Positions 8,661 to 17,525 are shown, numbered from the stretch's first letter. The stretch is DNA of 38,539 nt from Apilactobacillus sp. (GCF_025290035.1 NZ_JAMBKT010000003.1:1-38539); one strand, 5' to 3'. Made by a program: numbers and translations. Notes: generated by a model from the sequence alone, not told the origin.

Positions 8661-10286
8661 CTATTTGTTTGTGATTTTAGCATCTCTAAAGTCGTATGGA
8701 GACCCTGTAGGGAAGAATTGAACACCACTTACACGAGATTTGATAACACGTGATTGTACTGAGTGGTATAGAGGAATAATTCCTTGGTCGCTCATAAGAA
8801 CTTGTTCTGCTTTAACCATGTCATCCCAACGTTTAGCTGCATCGTTTGCATCTTTACCGTCAGCGTTCTTGATTAGTTCGTCATACTTAGCGTTTGACCA
8901 TTTACCATTGTTGTATGAACCATCAGTAGTAAATAATTCTAAGAATGAGATTGGATCTGGGAAGTCAGCGCCCCACGCACTTACTACCATGTCAAATTGA
9001 CCAGATTGTGAATGAGCTAATCTTAGCTTGAATGGAATGTTTTGTGATGAAATCTTTAGACCGGGTAATTTTTCTAAAGCAGTTTGTAGGAATTCAGTAG
9101 TCTTCTTACCGTTATCAGTGTCATCTGATAGGATTGATAGGCTTACAGACTTCTTACCAACTTCTTTTAGACCCTTAGCCCATAACTTCTTAGCTTCTGC
9201 TAAGTTGTATGAAACGCCAGTTGTAGTACCAGCGTCAGCAGTGAAATCTTTACCATTTCTTTCTGACATACCTGGTGATACGTAACCTACAGCAGGAATT
9301 GAACCGTCACCTAAAGTGCTACCAGTGTATTCTTTACGGTCAATTGCTAGTGAGATAGCTTTTCTGATGTTAGCGTTCTTAAACATTGGATCTTTCTTTT
9401 CATTTAATTCAATGTAGAAAGTTGATGCTTGTTTCAATGCATGGTATTCGCTAGTACCCTTGTACTTACCAACTTGTTGTGCACCTGATAGAACTGCTTC
9501 GTCTAATGAACCAGTTTCGTATTGGTTTACAGAAGTGTTTGAATCGTTTTGAGCATTGAACTTAATACCAGCAACTTTAATCTTGCTTGCATTGTAGTAG
9601 TCTTTGTTCTTAACTAAAGTCCATGAGTTGTTTGTACCAGTCCATCCTTCAATCTTGAATGGTCCGTTGTAAACCATGTCTTTACTTGTAGTACCGTAAG
9701 CTGAACCGAATTTCTTAACGGCTGCTTCGCTTTGTGGCAAGAATGGTGCCATAGTTACTAAGTACTTGAAGTAGTTTTGTGGTTTGTCTAATGTAACAAC
9801 AACCTTGTAGTCACCGTCGGCTTTAATACCTAATGATGATACTGGAGCTTGACCCTTACCAATTGCATCAGCATTCTTAACATCTGAGAATAGGTATGAG
9901 TATTGTGATGCAGTCTTAGGATTTACAGTTCTTTGCCAACCATAAACGAAATCTTTAGCAGTAACAGCTTTACCGTCGCTCCATTTTGAATGTCTTAGGT
10001 TGAAAGTGTAAGTCTTTCCATCTTTTGAAACAGTGTAGCTTTCAGCTACCCCAGGCTTAACCTTGTTGTCAGCTGCATTGATTAATAGTCCTTCATTACT
10101 ATTGTTTAATGCACCAAAACTAACAGTGTCGGTTGCCTTTGAGGCATCCAAAGTAGGCAATTGTGAATTTTCTTGCCAGTTAATATACTTGCTTGTAGAT
10201 TCCTTTGATGAGTTACCACAAGCTGCTAATAGGAATGCAGATGCTGCACCTACAATCCCTAGCTTTACTACGGATCTAAATTTCAT
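8661..10286 (-). CDS. oppA: Oligopeptide-binding lipoprotein OppA
   Basis: Extracellular peptide-binding subunit, 541 aa, SBP family 5. The signal peptide ends in the lipobox LAAC with the lipidated Cys at residue 23, followed by GNSSKES. Family motifs include the N-terminal LPTLDASKATD, SKDGKTYTFNLR, WSDGKAVTAKDFVYGWQR and NIRKAISLAIDR. The frame is open to 10307, but the ATG at 10286 has GGGGG 8 nt upstream and produces a proper signal sequence, so I chose it. It is the first gene of the operon, directly behind a strong promoter, consistent with binding protein being made in excess over the membrane complex. The set of peptides bound cannot be read from sequence. Confidence 0.95.
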   Translation of the reverse strand: MKFRSVVKLGIVGAASAFLLAACGNSSKESTSKYINWQENSQLPTLDASKATDTVSFGALNNSNEGLLINAADNKVKPGVAESYTVSKDGKTYTFNLRHSKWSDGKAVTAKDFVYGWQRTVNPKTASQYSYLFSDVKNADAIGKGQAPVSSLGIKADGDYKVVVTLDKPQNYFKYLVTMAPFLPQSEAAVKKFGSAYGTTSKDMVYNGPFKIEGWTGTNNSWTLVKNKDYYNASKIKVAGIKFNAQNDSNTSVNQYETGSLDEAVLSGAQQVGKYKGTSEYHALKQASTFYIELNEKKDPMFKNANIRKAISLAIDRKEYTGSTLGDGSIPAVGYVSPGMSERNGKDFTADAGTTTGVSYNLAEAKKLWAKGLKEVGKKSVSLSILSDDTDNGKKTTEFLQTALEKLPGLKISSQNIPFKLRLAHSQSGQFDMVVSAWGADFPDPISFLELFTTDGSYNNGKWSNAKYDELIKNADGKDANDAAKRWDDMVKAEQVLMSDQGIIPLYHSVQSRVIKSRVSGVQFFPTGSPYDFRDAKITNK

Positions 10287-10345
10287 TTCCAATACCCCCA
10301 ATTTCAATTAATAAGAAATGATTATTCTTAATAAGGATTGTGAAA

Positions 10346-10375
10346 ATAATACCACCCTTTTATGATAAATTGCAA
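10346..10375 (-). promoter_or_regulatory. Promoter of the opp operon
   Basis: On the minus strand: TTGCAA (10370-10375), an 18-bp spacer, TATTAT (10346-10351). This predicts a 5' UTR of about 50 nt before the oppA ATG. Confidence 0.65.
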
Positions 10376-10605
10376 GACTTTTTCTAATTTAATTTTAATT
10401 TAGTTGAAAAAAAGTACACAATAATTGAATAAAGAGCATTGATATCACTGATTTTGGTTTATACTTAACATATTTTAATAATGCTCATTTTATACAATTG
10501 GAGTTTATTAAAATAAATCTAATATTTCATATAACTTCTTATTTAAGATGCCAGATAAGACCTTCATTAATGTTATAATGAATAAAATGAATTGGAGGGA
10601 CGCGC
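10376..10605. other. Divergent intergenic region between oppA and hflX
   Basis: About 230 bp of A/T-rich DNA with no plausible gene. It contains the inverted repeat GAGCATT (10434-10440) and AATGCTC (10480-10486), 39 bp apart, which could be a looping operator or the remnant of a hairpin. The hflX -10 lies at its right end. I see no riboswitch consensus. Confidence 0.5.
10574..10579 (+). promoter_or_regulatory. -10 element upstream of hflX
   Basis: A perfect TATAAT, 26 bp before the hflX ATG. No good -35 is visible at 16-18 bp. The ribosome binding site GGAGGG follows at 10593-10598. Confidence 0.5.
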
Positions 10606-11880
10606 ATGGATACAGAAAACTTAAAAGCCATTATCATTGGTTTGAACTTAGATAATGAACAATTCGAATATTCTATGACTGAATTGGCCGCTCTAGCGGA
10701 AGCTAACAATTTAGATGTAGTAGATCGTTTGGTTCAAAAGTTAGACCATCCAGACAGGGCTACTTACTTTGGAAAAGGTAAAGTTGAAGAATTACGACTA
10801 AGTGTTTTAGAACACGATGCAGACATGGTAATCGTTAATGATGAATTATCACCTAGTCAAATTAGAAACTTAGAAAAAGCTGTCGAAACTAAAATCATCG
10901 ATAGAACTGGTTTAATTCTAGAAATCTTCGCTAACCGTGCCAGAACACATGAAGCCAAACTACAAGTACAGCTTGCTAAATTGCAATATCAACTACCCCG
11001 CTTACATACCAGCGCTAGTCAACGACTAGACCAACAAACTGGTAGTGGTGGTGGTGGATTTACCAGTAGAGGTTCTGGTGAATCTAAAATCGAATTAAAC
11101 CGTCGTGTAATTGAAAAAGATATCGCGCATATCAAACAAGAGTTAAAAGATATTCAAAAGTCTGACTTAACTCAACGTAAACAACGTGATTCTAAATCAA
11201 TTCCGACCGTTGCCTTAGTTGGATATACCAACGCTGGTAAATCCACTATTATGAATCAACTAGTTAATCGTTACGGTGAAAATAACGAAAAACAAGTCAT
11301 GGTTAAAAACATGTTATTCGCGACTCTAGATACGAGTGTTCGTAAGCTAATTTTCGAAGATAATAAGACGATGTTACTATCTGATACTGTTGGTTTCGTA
11401 AGTAAGTTACCGCATCAATTGGTGCAAGCATTCAGATCAACATTAGCTGAAGCAGCTAACGCCGACTTATTAGTCCAAGTAGTTGATGAATCTGACGAAA
11501 ATAAAGAATTAATGATGAAGACAACTGAACAAACATTAAAAGAAATTGGTGTTGAAAACATCCCAATGATTACCGTCTTCAACAAAGCTGATATCTTGGA
11601 TGAGCCTCGTCCTCAACGTGCCGGTGATAACTTAGTCATTGCTGCATTAGAAGATGATTCCATTGACGAACTTGTAAATGTGATTAAAGAAAATAGTTAC
11701 AATGATTACGTGATTAACGAATTTTTAATTCCTTTTAATAAAGGTGAAATTGTCAATTACTTAAACACTAACGCTAATGTGATTAGCACTGAATATGTCG
11801 CTGACGGAACCCAAATCCAAGCTGAATTAACAGCTGTCGACAGTGATCGTTTTAAAGATTTTATCGTTACCAACGAATAA
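10606..11880 (+). CDS. hflX: Ribosome-associated GTPase HflX
   Basis: A 424-aa translational GTPase that, in the organisms studied, splits stalled or stress-damaged 70S ribosomes. The order is as in the family: N-terminal HflX domain with DRTGLILEIFANRARTHEAK (residues 99-118), the Gly-rich linker GSGGGGFTSRGSGESK, then the G domain with G1 GYTNAGKST (206-214), G3 DTVGFVSKLP and G4 NKAD. GGAGGG lies 7 nt before the ATG. azlC starts 12 nt after its stop, with no terminator between, so hflX and azlCD appear to share a transcript. Confidence 0.95.
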   Translation: MDTENLKAIIIGLNLDNEQFEYSMTELAALAEANNLDVVDRLVQKLDHPDRATYFGKGKVEELRLSVLEHDADMVIVNDELSPSQIRNLEKAVETKIIDRTGLILEIFANRARTHEAKLQVQLAKLQYQLPRLHTSASQRLDQQTGSGGGGFTSRGSGESKIELNRRVIEKDIAHIKQELKDIQKSDLTQRKQRDSKSIPTVALVGYTNAGKSTIMNQLVNRYGENNEKQVMVKNMLFATLDTSVRKLIFEDNKTMLLSDTVGFVSKLPHQLVQAFRSTLAEAANADLLVQVVDESDENKELMMKTTEQTLKEIGVENIPMITVFNKADILDEPRPQRAGDNLVIAALEDDSIDELVNVIKENSYNDYVINEFLIPFNKGEIVNYLNTNANVISTEYVADGTQIQAELTAVDSDRFKDFIVTNE

Positions 11881-11892
11881 TATATAAAGGAT

Positions 11893-12609
11893 GTGTACAG
11901 TATTAATAATCAACTGACTGTTAAAACTGCAATTTTCGAAAGCATCCCCACGATGTTTGGCTACATCGGAATTGGTTTGGCTTTCGGGATTATCGGAAAA
12001 GCGCTCGGATTTAATCCATTGTGGGTGACTATCATGTCACTAACCGTTTATGCTGGATCAGCGCAATTTATCTTAGTTTCGATGTTAGCCCTAAAAAGTC
12101 CAATTTTCTCAATCATTCTGACGATTTTCTTAGTTAATTCCAGAATGATATTAATGAGTATTACGACTGCACCATATTTCAAACAAGATTCAATGTTGAA
12201 AAATATTTTAATTGGTTCCTTTTTAACCGACGAAAGTTTTGCATTAGGTATGAATAAACTAAACTACACAAACCATCAATTATCATTTGAATGGTTCAAT
12301 GCCGCCAACATCGTTTCTTACTTTACCTGGGCTGCTGCTTCAGGCGTCGGTGCATTGTTAGGTAGCTTTATTCATAATCCTTATGCGATTGGGTTAGACT
12401 TTGCGATTATCGCGATGTTCATCGGTTTACTATATTTACAATTCGTTGCCGATAATAATATGGACAAAAAATTAAAATTAGTCATGATTATCATCACCCT
12501 ATTAATGGTTTATTTAGGATTAATTTTTATTCCAAGTAGCCTATTAATATTAATCGTGACATTAATTACTTGTGCGATGGGAGTGATTATCAAACATGCC
12601 TTCTTTTAA
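11893..12609 (+). CDS. azlC: Branched-chain amino acid exporter, large subunit AzlC
   Basis: A 238-aa multi-helix membrane protein. The N-terminal SIPTMFGYIGIGLAFGI and SAQFILVSMLAL segments are typical of AzlC/YgaZ, which together with AzlD exports branched-chain amino acids or analogues. The start is uncertain: the GTG at 11893 is the only conventional codon in the right place, yet AAAGGA is almost touching it. An ATT nine nucleotides downstream of that motif would be an unconventional alternative. The 3' end overlaps azlD by 14 nt. Confidence 0.88.
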   Translation: MYSINNQLTVKTAIFESIPTMFGYIGIGLAFGIIGKALGFNPLWVTIMSLTVYAGSAQFILVSMLALKSPIFSIILTIFLVNSRMILMSITTAPYFKQDSMLKNILIGSFLTDESFALGMNKLNYTNHQLSFEWFNAANIVSYFTWAAASGVGALLGSFIHNPYAIGLDFAIIAMFIGLLYLQFVADNNMDKKLKLVMIIITLLMVYLGLIFIPSSLLILIVTLITCAMGVIIKHAFF

Positions 12610-12919
12610 TTTTGTATTATTAACCATCATCGGTTGTACAATTGTTACTTGGTTATCTCGAGTAATTCCATTTGTACTATTAAAGAAATTCCAACTATCT
12701 AAACCAGTTGAAGAATACTTAAGCTTTGTACCAATTGTCATCATGGCAAGTCTATGGTTCACTTCATTATTTCACCAACATTTAGGTAGTCTTCCCACCA
12801 TTAACTGGGAAAATTTCTTAGCATCAATTCCAAGTGTACTGGCTGCATTTATTTCTAAAAGTTTATTAATGGTAGTGATTGTGGGAATTCTTTCACTAGC
12901 GATTATCAGATTAATATAA
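12596..12919 (+). CDS. azlD: Branched-chain amino acid exporter, small subunit AzlD
   Basis: A 107-aa protein with four hydrophobic stretches. The motif TWLSRVIPFVLLKK near the N-terminus is the AzlD/YgaH signature. It is translated from an ATG inside azlC, an overlap usual for this pair that suggests coupled synthesis of the two-subunit exporter. It ends just before a strong terminator. In Bacillus the homologous pair gives resistance to 4-azaleucine; export of branched-chain amino acids here is inferred from the family. Confidence 0.9.
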   Translation: MPSFNFVLLTIIGCTIVTWLSRVIPFVLLKKFQLSKPVEEYLSFVPIVIMASLWFTSLFHQHLGSLPTINWENFLASIPSVLAAFISKSLLMVVIVGILSLAIIRLI

Positions 12920-12922
12920 AAG

Positions 12923-12954
12923 AAAAAGACCTAACGTTTTGTTAGGTCTTTTTT
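12923..12954. terminator. Bidirectional terminator between azlD and the guanylate-kinase-like gene
   Basis: A 13-bp stem (923-935 with 941-953 of the 12-kb block), a 5-nt loop, a T run on the plus strand and an A run on the left that gives a T run on the minus strand. It overlaps the stop codon of the convergent gene. Confidence 0.9.
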
Positions 12955-13498
12955 ACATCAATTTATCGACTTGAGCTTGAGCTTGTTGCCAGTCGTTATT
13001 TTCAATAATAATTGCAAAATCTTTTAGTTCATCTGGAATTTGAATATCTCGTTTGTATTCATTGCTGGCAATTCTTTGTTCCACCTTAGTAATGTCATCA
13101 CCACGGTCAATCATACGTTGTTTTAAGATGATTGGATCATTAACTTGTACGAACCACACATCAACGCAATCACCCAATTGCTTCTTATAAGTGGCTGCCC
13201 CTATGGTATCTAATACAATGGTTGCAATCGGTGCCTTTTGCCATGCTTCATTTACCCCTTCTAATGAAGACCCATAATGGGCATGTGAATATTCCACCTG
13301 TTCTAATAGGTGGAGCTTTTGAAATGATTCTGGAGTTTCAAAATAATAATCGATTCCGTTTTGTTCATTACAACGTGGTTTACGAGTAGTATGTGTAATC
13401 ACTTTCCCCGCATGATATTTTTCAATCACATAATCCCGAATGGAAGTCTTCCCACTTCCCGCGGGACCGGTTATCACAATTAGCTTCTGTTCATTCAT
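12953..13498 (-). CDS. Guanylate kinase-like protein
   Basis: A 181-aa P-loop kinase. Walker A is GPAGSGKTS (residues 11-19), and the GMP-binding region THTTRKPRCNEQNGIDYYF (36-53) follows the Gmk pattern TTRxPRxxExxGxDYxF, with Asn where Gmk usually has Gly. It is shorter than housekeeping guanylate kinase (about 200-210 aa) and is paired with a Nudix gene rather than with rpoZ/priA, the usual gmk setting. It may be a second, divergent paralogue. The start ATG is 3 nt after the stop of the Nudix gene, and its ribosome binding site (GGGAT) lies in that gene's last codons, implying coupling. The substrate is uncertain. Confidence 0.8.
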   Translation of the reverse strand: MNEQKLIVITGPAGSGKTSIRDYVIEKYHAGKVITHTTRKPRCNEQNGIDYYFETPESFQKLHLLEQVEYSHAHYGSSLEGVNEAWQKAPIATIVLDTIGAATYKKQLGDCVDVWFVQVNDPIILKQRMIDRGDDITKVEQRIASNEYKRDIQIPDELKDFAIIIENNDWQQAQAQVDKLM

Positions 13499-13501
13499 TG
13501 G

Positions 13502-13918
13502 CTATCCCAGCTTTTCTACAATATATTGATTAGTCTTATCTAAAACTTGTTTTAGGTTATCGTACGTAATTACGTTTCTTGCCTCTTCATAAGGTGCCCA
13601 GACATAATCGCTAATTTCTTCTGGTTGTAGCGTTACTTTATCACTATTAACTTCGGAAGTATAGAAAGTGATAACTTTATGATGACCATTTTTCATGTCA
13701 TAGTCGGCATCGATGCTAAATGTTGTATCAATTTGCGCATCAATCCCGGTTTCTTCTTTAATTTCACGAATGGCCGCTCGTTCCAATGTTTCACTACCTT
13801 CAACGTGGCCCTTAGGAAAACCCCAAAAGTCACTAGTAGCACTTTTTTCTAATAAATAAACCGGTTGATTATCGACAACGCGATAAACAATTGCCCCACC
13901 ATCAATTTCTGTTGTCAT
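13502..13918 (-). CDS. Nudix hydrolase, probable asymmetric Ap4A hydrolase
   Basis: A 138-aa protein with a complete Nudix box, GHVEGSETLERAAIREIKEETGI, at residues 37-59 (every fixed position of GX5EX7REUXEEXGU is met). The N-terminal TEIDGGAIVYR and WGFPKGHVE segments resemble bis(5'-nucleosyl)-tetraphosphatases, which degrade alarmone-like dinucleotides. The open frame extends upstream to 13987, but GGAGGG lies 7 nt before the ATG at 13918, which fixes the start. First gene of a two-gene unit with the guanylate-kinase-like gene; both products handle nucleotides, so a nucleotide-pool sanitation role is plausible. Confidence 0.85.
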   Translation of the reverse strand: MTTEIDGGAIVYRVVDNQPVYLLEKSATSDFWGFPKGHVEGSETLERAAIREIKEETGIDAQIDTTFSIDADYDMKNGHHKVITFYTSEVNSDKVTLQPEEISDYVWAPYEEARNVITYDNLKQVLDKTNQYIVEKLG

Positions 13919-13995
13919 AATAATCCCTCCACAATAATTTGTAATTATTATAGCACCTTGCAGGGACGATATTAAGTTTTTCATCAATCACTTTC

Positions 13996-14022
13996 TTGAT
14001 TTTATTTGGAATCTGATATAAT
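13996..14022 (+). promoter_or_regulatory. Probable promoter of pepX
   Basis: A perfect TATAAT at 14017-14022 with a TTGATT at 13996-14001 (short 15-bp spacer), about 31 bp before the pepX start codon. Confidence 0.5.
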
Positions 14023-14053
14023 GAAGCCATACATATACGTTAGGAGGATGATT

Positions 14054-16471
14054 ATGAAAAATCACCAATATGCAATTGCCAAATACAATTTAAAAATTGC
14101 ACAAAAAGAATTACGTTCTATTCATTTCTTAGACGAAGAAACTGACAAGATCGACAATCCATCCGCTTTATTAAAGCACTTCTTAATGACTGCTTTTCTA
14201 GATTCACAAAGCATCGCTATTAGAGGCCAAAAGATTTCTCAAATGATGGCTAGTTTTGAAGAAGATGCTCTAACATATTTAGATAAAAACGCACCACTAT
14301 CAAAAATTGCTTTCTATAATATTGCCCTTCAATTACTTCACTTTGAAGTTGGTGAAGACTTTTTAATTGATAACTCAATTACTAAGATGAAAACTTTAAA
14401 CCTACCAATCGCTGACGTTAACGATCCGATGAATCTATACGACGTTACTTGTGCTTGGTACCTACTATTAAATACTAGAACTAAGCATGGTATTACTTTG
14501 ATTGATGATTTAGCTAACGAAGGTTACTTTGCGCAAAACTACAATTCATTTGATAAGCCATTAATTTTCAATGGTAAATCCATGCCTGTTTACGATACTA
14601 GTAACTTAATTCGTGAAGTGGTCTATGTTGAAGCACCGCTAGACACTGATCATGACGGCAAACTAGACTTACTAAAAGCCGAAATTATCCGTCCAAAAGA
14701 AAGTAATAAACAAAAAGTACCAGCCATCTTAACTGCTAGTCCTTACAACCAAGGAACTAATGATGCTGACGGTGAAAAATTAACTCATAACGTTAATTAT
14801 GGATTAAAACATAAGACTCCTAACCAAACTTCTCTTTCTGAATTAAGTACGAAAGAAAGCGTTGATTTACCAGCACCTCGTGAAGTCGAAGGTAAAACTA
14901 GAAAAGCTGAACAAACTTTTAGCCGTGAACAATCATACACTTTAAATGATTACTTACTAGCTCGTGGTTTTGCAATCGTCTACTCTGCAGGTGTCGGAAC
15001 TTACGAATCTGATGGTGTTAGAACTACTGGTGATGCTAGCGAAACTATTTCAGCTACTGCTGTGATCGAATGGTTAGCTGGTAATCGCGTTGCTTTTACT
15101 AATAAATTCGATAACAACCAAATTGAAGCTTACTGGTCAAACGGCAACGTTGCCATGTCTGGAAGATCATACCTAGGTACCCTTCAAATTGCTTCAGCCA
15201 CCACTGGTGTCGAAGGCCTAAAAGCCTGCCTAGTTGAAGCGGCAATTTCTAATTGGTACGACTACTACCGTGAAAATGGTCTAGTGATGGCTCCCGGTGG
15301 TTTCCAAGGTGAAGATGCTGACGTCTTAGCTGTTGAAACTTACAGTCGTCAAAAATCAGCAGCAGAAGCCATCAAGAATAAGGCAGTTTGGGATAAGCAA
15401 CTAAAAGCTATTACTGAAGGACAAGACCGTGAAACTGGTGATTACAATGCCTTTTGGGACGCTCGTAATTACTTAAATGATGCCAAGAAGATTAAGGCTG
15501 ATATGTTCTTCATCCATGGACTAAATGACGAAAACGTTAAACCAATCAACGTTGCTAATATTTGGAAAGCAGTAGCCCCACTTAAGATCAGCAAAAAAAT
15601 GATTTTACACCAAGGCCAACACATCTACATCAATGCTTTTCAATCAATTGATTTCTCTGAAATGGTGAACTTGTGGTTTACCAACAAATTATTAGAAGTC
15701 GAAAATGATGCCGACAACTTAATTCCAAATATCTTAGTTCAAGATAACGCTTCAGAACAAAGCTGGTATGAAGTAGACGATTTTGACGGTCGTGAAAACG
15801 TTGAATCAGTTAGCTTAGGTACTCCTGAAGACGGTACTAGAGTTGAAAATAACCAAGTATCATTCAAAGATAATCTATCCGACGATGACTTTAACAAGTA
15901 CTGTCAGAATGCTAAACAATGGCAACATGACTTAGTACTAGGTGATAGTCAATCTACAATGACTGATAATCGTGTTATCTTCAAGTTAGACAAACTAGAC
16001 AACGATATCACCTTAAACGGAAGCGCGCGTATTAAAATCAACGCCGCTTCTTCTCAAAACTTTGGAATGTTAAGTGCCCAATTAGTTGATCTAGGTGAAG
16101 ACTATCGTCTAAGTGCTAACCCACTTCCAGTTGATAACAAACGAATTAGTTTAGGATACCTATGGCGTGAAGATTACCTTCGTGAATTTAAATTTGAAAA
16201 AGCAAAGTCACCATTCAAGAAAGTAGCCGAAGGTCATATCAATATGCAAAATAGAAATAATGCTTACCAAGTATCAGAATTGGAAGCTGGTCATTTCTAT
16301 GACATCGAATTTGATTTACAACCAAATGTATATCGTGTCAAAGCTGGTCATCAACTAGCTGTAATCATCTATGCAACAGACTTTGATAAGAGTATTCGTG
16401 GTAATCAAGATGTTCAATACACCATTAATTTGGAAAATTCTACTATTGAACTACCAGTCAATAAAGATTAA
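14054..16471 (+). CDS. pepX: Xaa-Pro dipeptidyl-peptidase PepX
   Basis: A cytoplasmic serine peptidase (family S15) that releases X-Pro dipeptides from the N-terminus of proline-rich peptides such as those imported by Opp. The catalytic triad is visible: Ser372 in GRSYLG, Asp492 in HGLNDENV and His523 in HQGQHIY. The N-terminal helical domain, the alpha/beta-hydrolase core and the C-terminal beta domain (ending in QDVQYTINLENSTIELP) are all present. Chosen start: ATG 14054, with GGAGG 6 nt upstream, giving 805 aa, the usual PepX length; the upstream extension to 14006 lacks a ribosome binding site. The prolyl aminopeptidase gene follows after 36 nt. Confidence 0.96.
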   Translation: MKNHQYAIAKYNLKIAQKELRSIHFLDEETDKIDNPSALLKHFLMTAFLDSQSIAIRGQKISQMMASFEEDALTYLDKNAPLSKIAFYNIALQLLHFEVGEDFLIDNSITKMKTLNLPIADVNDPMNLYDVTCAWYLLLNTRTKHGITLIDDLANEGYFAQNYNSFDKPLIFNGKSMPVYDTSNLIREVVYVEAPLDTDHDGKLDLLKAEIIRPKESNKQKVPAILTASPYNQGTNDADGEKLTHNVNYGLKHKTPNQTSLSELSTKESVDLPAPREVEGKTRKAEQTFSREQSYTLNDYLLARGFAIVYSAGVGTYESDGVRTTGDASETISATAVIEWLAGNRVAFTNKFDNNQIEAYWSNGNVAMSGRSYLGTLQIASATTGVEGLKACLVEAAISNWYDYYRENGLVMAPGGFQGEDADVLAVETYSRQKSAAEAIKNKAVWDKQLKAITEGQDRETGDYNAFWDARNYLNDAKKIKADMFFIHGLNDENVKPINVANIWKAVAPLKISKKMILHQGQHIYINAFQSIDFSEMVNLWFTNKLLEVENDADNLIPNILVQDNASEQSWYEVDDFDGRENVESVSLGTPEDGTRVENNQVSFKDNLSDDDFNKYCQNAKQWQHDLVLGDSQSTMTDNRVIFKLDKLDNDITLNGSARIKINAASSQNFGMLSAQLVDLGEDYRLSANPLPVDNKRISLGYLWREDYLREFKFEKAKSPFKKVAEGHINMQNRNNAYQVSELEAGHFYDIEFDLQPNVYRVKAGHQLAVIIYATDFDKSIRGNQDVQYTINLENSTIELPVNKD

Positions 16472-16507
16472 TATTAGAATATGATTAAAATGAAATGAGG
16501 TATTGAG

Positions 16508-17419
16508 ATGAAGCAACAAACAAAAATTATTACTTTAGATAACGGATACCATTTATGGACTCACACTTCTGGAGAAGGTAAGATCAACCTACTAGCATTA
16601 CATGGTGGCCCTGGTGGAAACCACGAATACTGGGAAGATGCTGCAAACCAATTAAAGAAACAAGGACTAGACGTTGCCGTATCATACTATGACCAATTAG
16701 GTTCATGGTACTCAGATACTCCTGACTTCTCAGATCCTGAAGTTGCTAAAAAAATCCTAACTTACGACTACTACGTAGACGAAGTTGAAGAAGTTCGTCA
16801 AAAGCTTGGCTTAGACGACTTCTACTTAATTGGTCAATCATGGGGTGGTGTATTAGTTCAACTATACGCCCAAAAATATGGTGACCATCTAAAGGGTGCC
16901 ATCATTTCTTCAATGGTTGATGAAATCGATGACTACACTAAGCATTTAGATGAAATTCGTGAAAAAGAATTCTCACCTGAAGAATTAGCATTCATGAAGG
17001 AATGTGAAGCTAACAACGATTACGATAACGAACGTTACCAAAACGATGTTGACCAACTAAACAAGGGATACATTGATAGGAAGCAACCTTCAAAACTAGA
17101 ACATTTAATCAGCGTTTCAAACACTGACATCTACAATGAATTCCAAGGTGACAATGAATTTGTTATCACTGGTAAGTTAGGTGAATGGCACAACACTGAT
17201 CATTTATCAGAAAACCATGTCCCTACCCTAGTTACTTTCGGTGAACATGAATCAATGCCTGTTGAAACTGGTAAACGTATGGCTGAAATGATTCCAAACG
17301 CCCAATTCGTTTCAACTCCAAACGCTGGTCATCATCACATGATTGATAACGCGCCAGTTTACTACGATCACCTAGCAACTTTCATTCGTGAAGTTGAAAG
17401 CGATACTTTTAACAAATAA
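16508..17419 (+). CDS. pepI: Prolyl aminopeptidase / alpha-beta hydrolase (PepI-like)
   Basis: A 303-aa family S33 hydrolase. The oxyanion motif HGGPGG (residues 32-37) and nucleophile elbow GQSWGG (Ser111) match proline iminopeptidases, which remove N-terminal proline from peptides. The C-terminal His lies in NAGHHHMID. The expected acid position, normally Asp in G-x-x-D-x-x-P, reads GEHESMP, so a Glu sits where Asp is usual. Close coupling to pepX suggests a two-gene proline-peptide degradation unit, with PepI acting on N-terminal proline and PepX on X-Pro ends. GAGG lies 7 nt before the ATG. Other S33 aminopeptidases such as a PepR or PepL type remain possible. Confidence 0.85.
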   Translation: MKQQTKIITLDNGYHLWTHTSGEGKINLLALHGGPGGNHEYWEDAANQLKKQGLDVAVSYYDQLGSWYSDTPDFSDPEVAKKILTYDYYVDEVEEVRQKLGLDDFYLIGQSWGGVLVQLYAQKYGDHLKGAIISSMVDEIDDYTKHLDEIREKEFSPEELAFMKECEANNDYDNERYQNDVDQLNKGYIDRKQPSKLEHLISVSNTDIYNEFQGDNEFVITGKLGEWHNTDHLSENHVPTLVTFGEHESMPVETGKRMAEMIPNAQFVSTPNAGHHHMIDNAPVYYDHLATFIREVESDTFNK

Positions 17420-17440
17420 TGATTGTTTAAGAATCTATTA

Positions 17441-17466
17441 AAAAAGACCCAATGGGTCTTTTTTTT
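17441..17466 (+). terminator. Terminator after pepX-pepI
   Basis: A 10-bp stem (17441-17450 with 17454-17463) with a 3-nt loop and eight T. Confidence 0.9.
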
Positions 17467-17486
17467 ATATCTTTTTAAGTTTTTCG

Positions 17487-17495
17487 TGGTATAAA
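17487..17495 (+). promoter_or_regulatory. Extended -10 promoter of the unknown membrane protein gene
   Basis: TG-G-TATAAA, an extended -10 element, about 30 bp before the ATG at 17526. No convincing -35, which extended -10 promoters do not strictly need. Confidence 0.45.
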
Positions 17496-17525
17496 TAAGG
17501 TATTGAATAAAGGAGTTCAAATACT

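Noticed and set aside
10334..10348. CodY box near the opp promoter
   Set aside because: Only about 10 of 15 positions of the AATTTTCWGAAAATT consensus match, and many Lactobacillaceae lack CodY.
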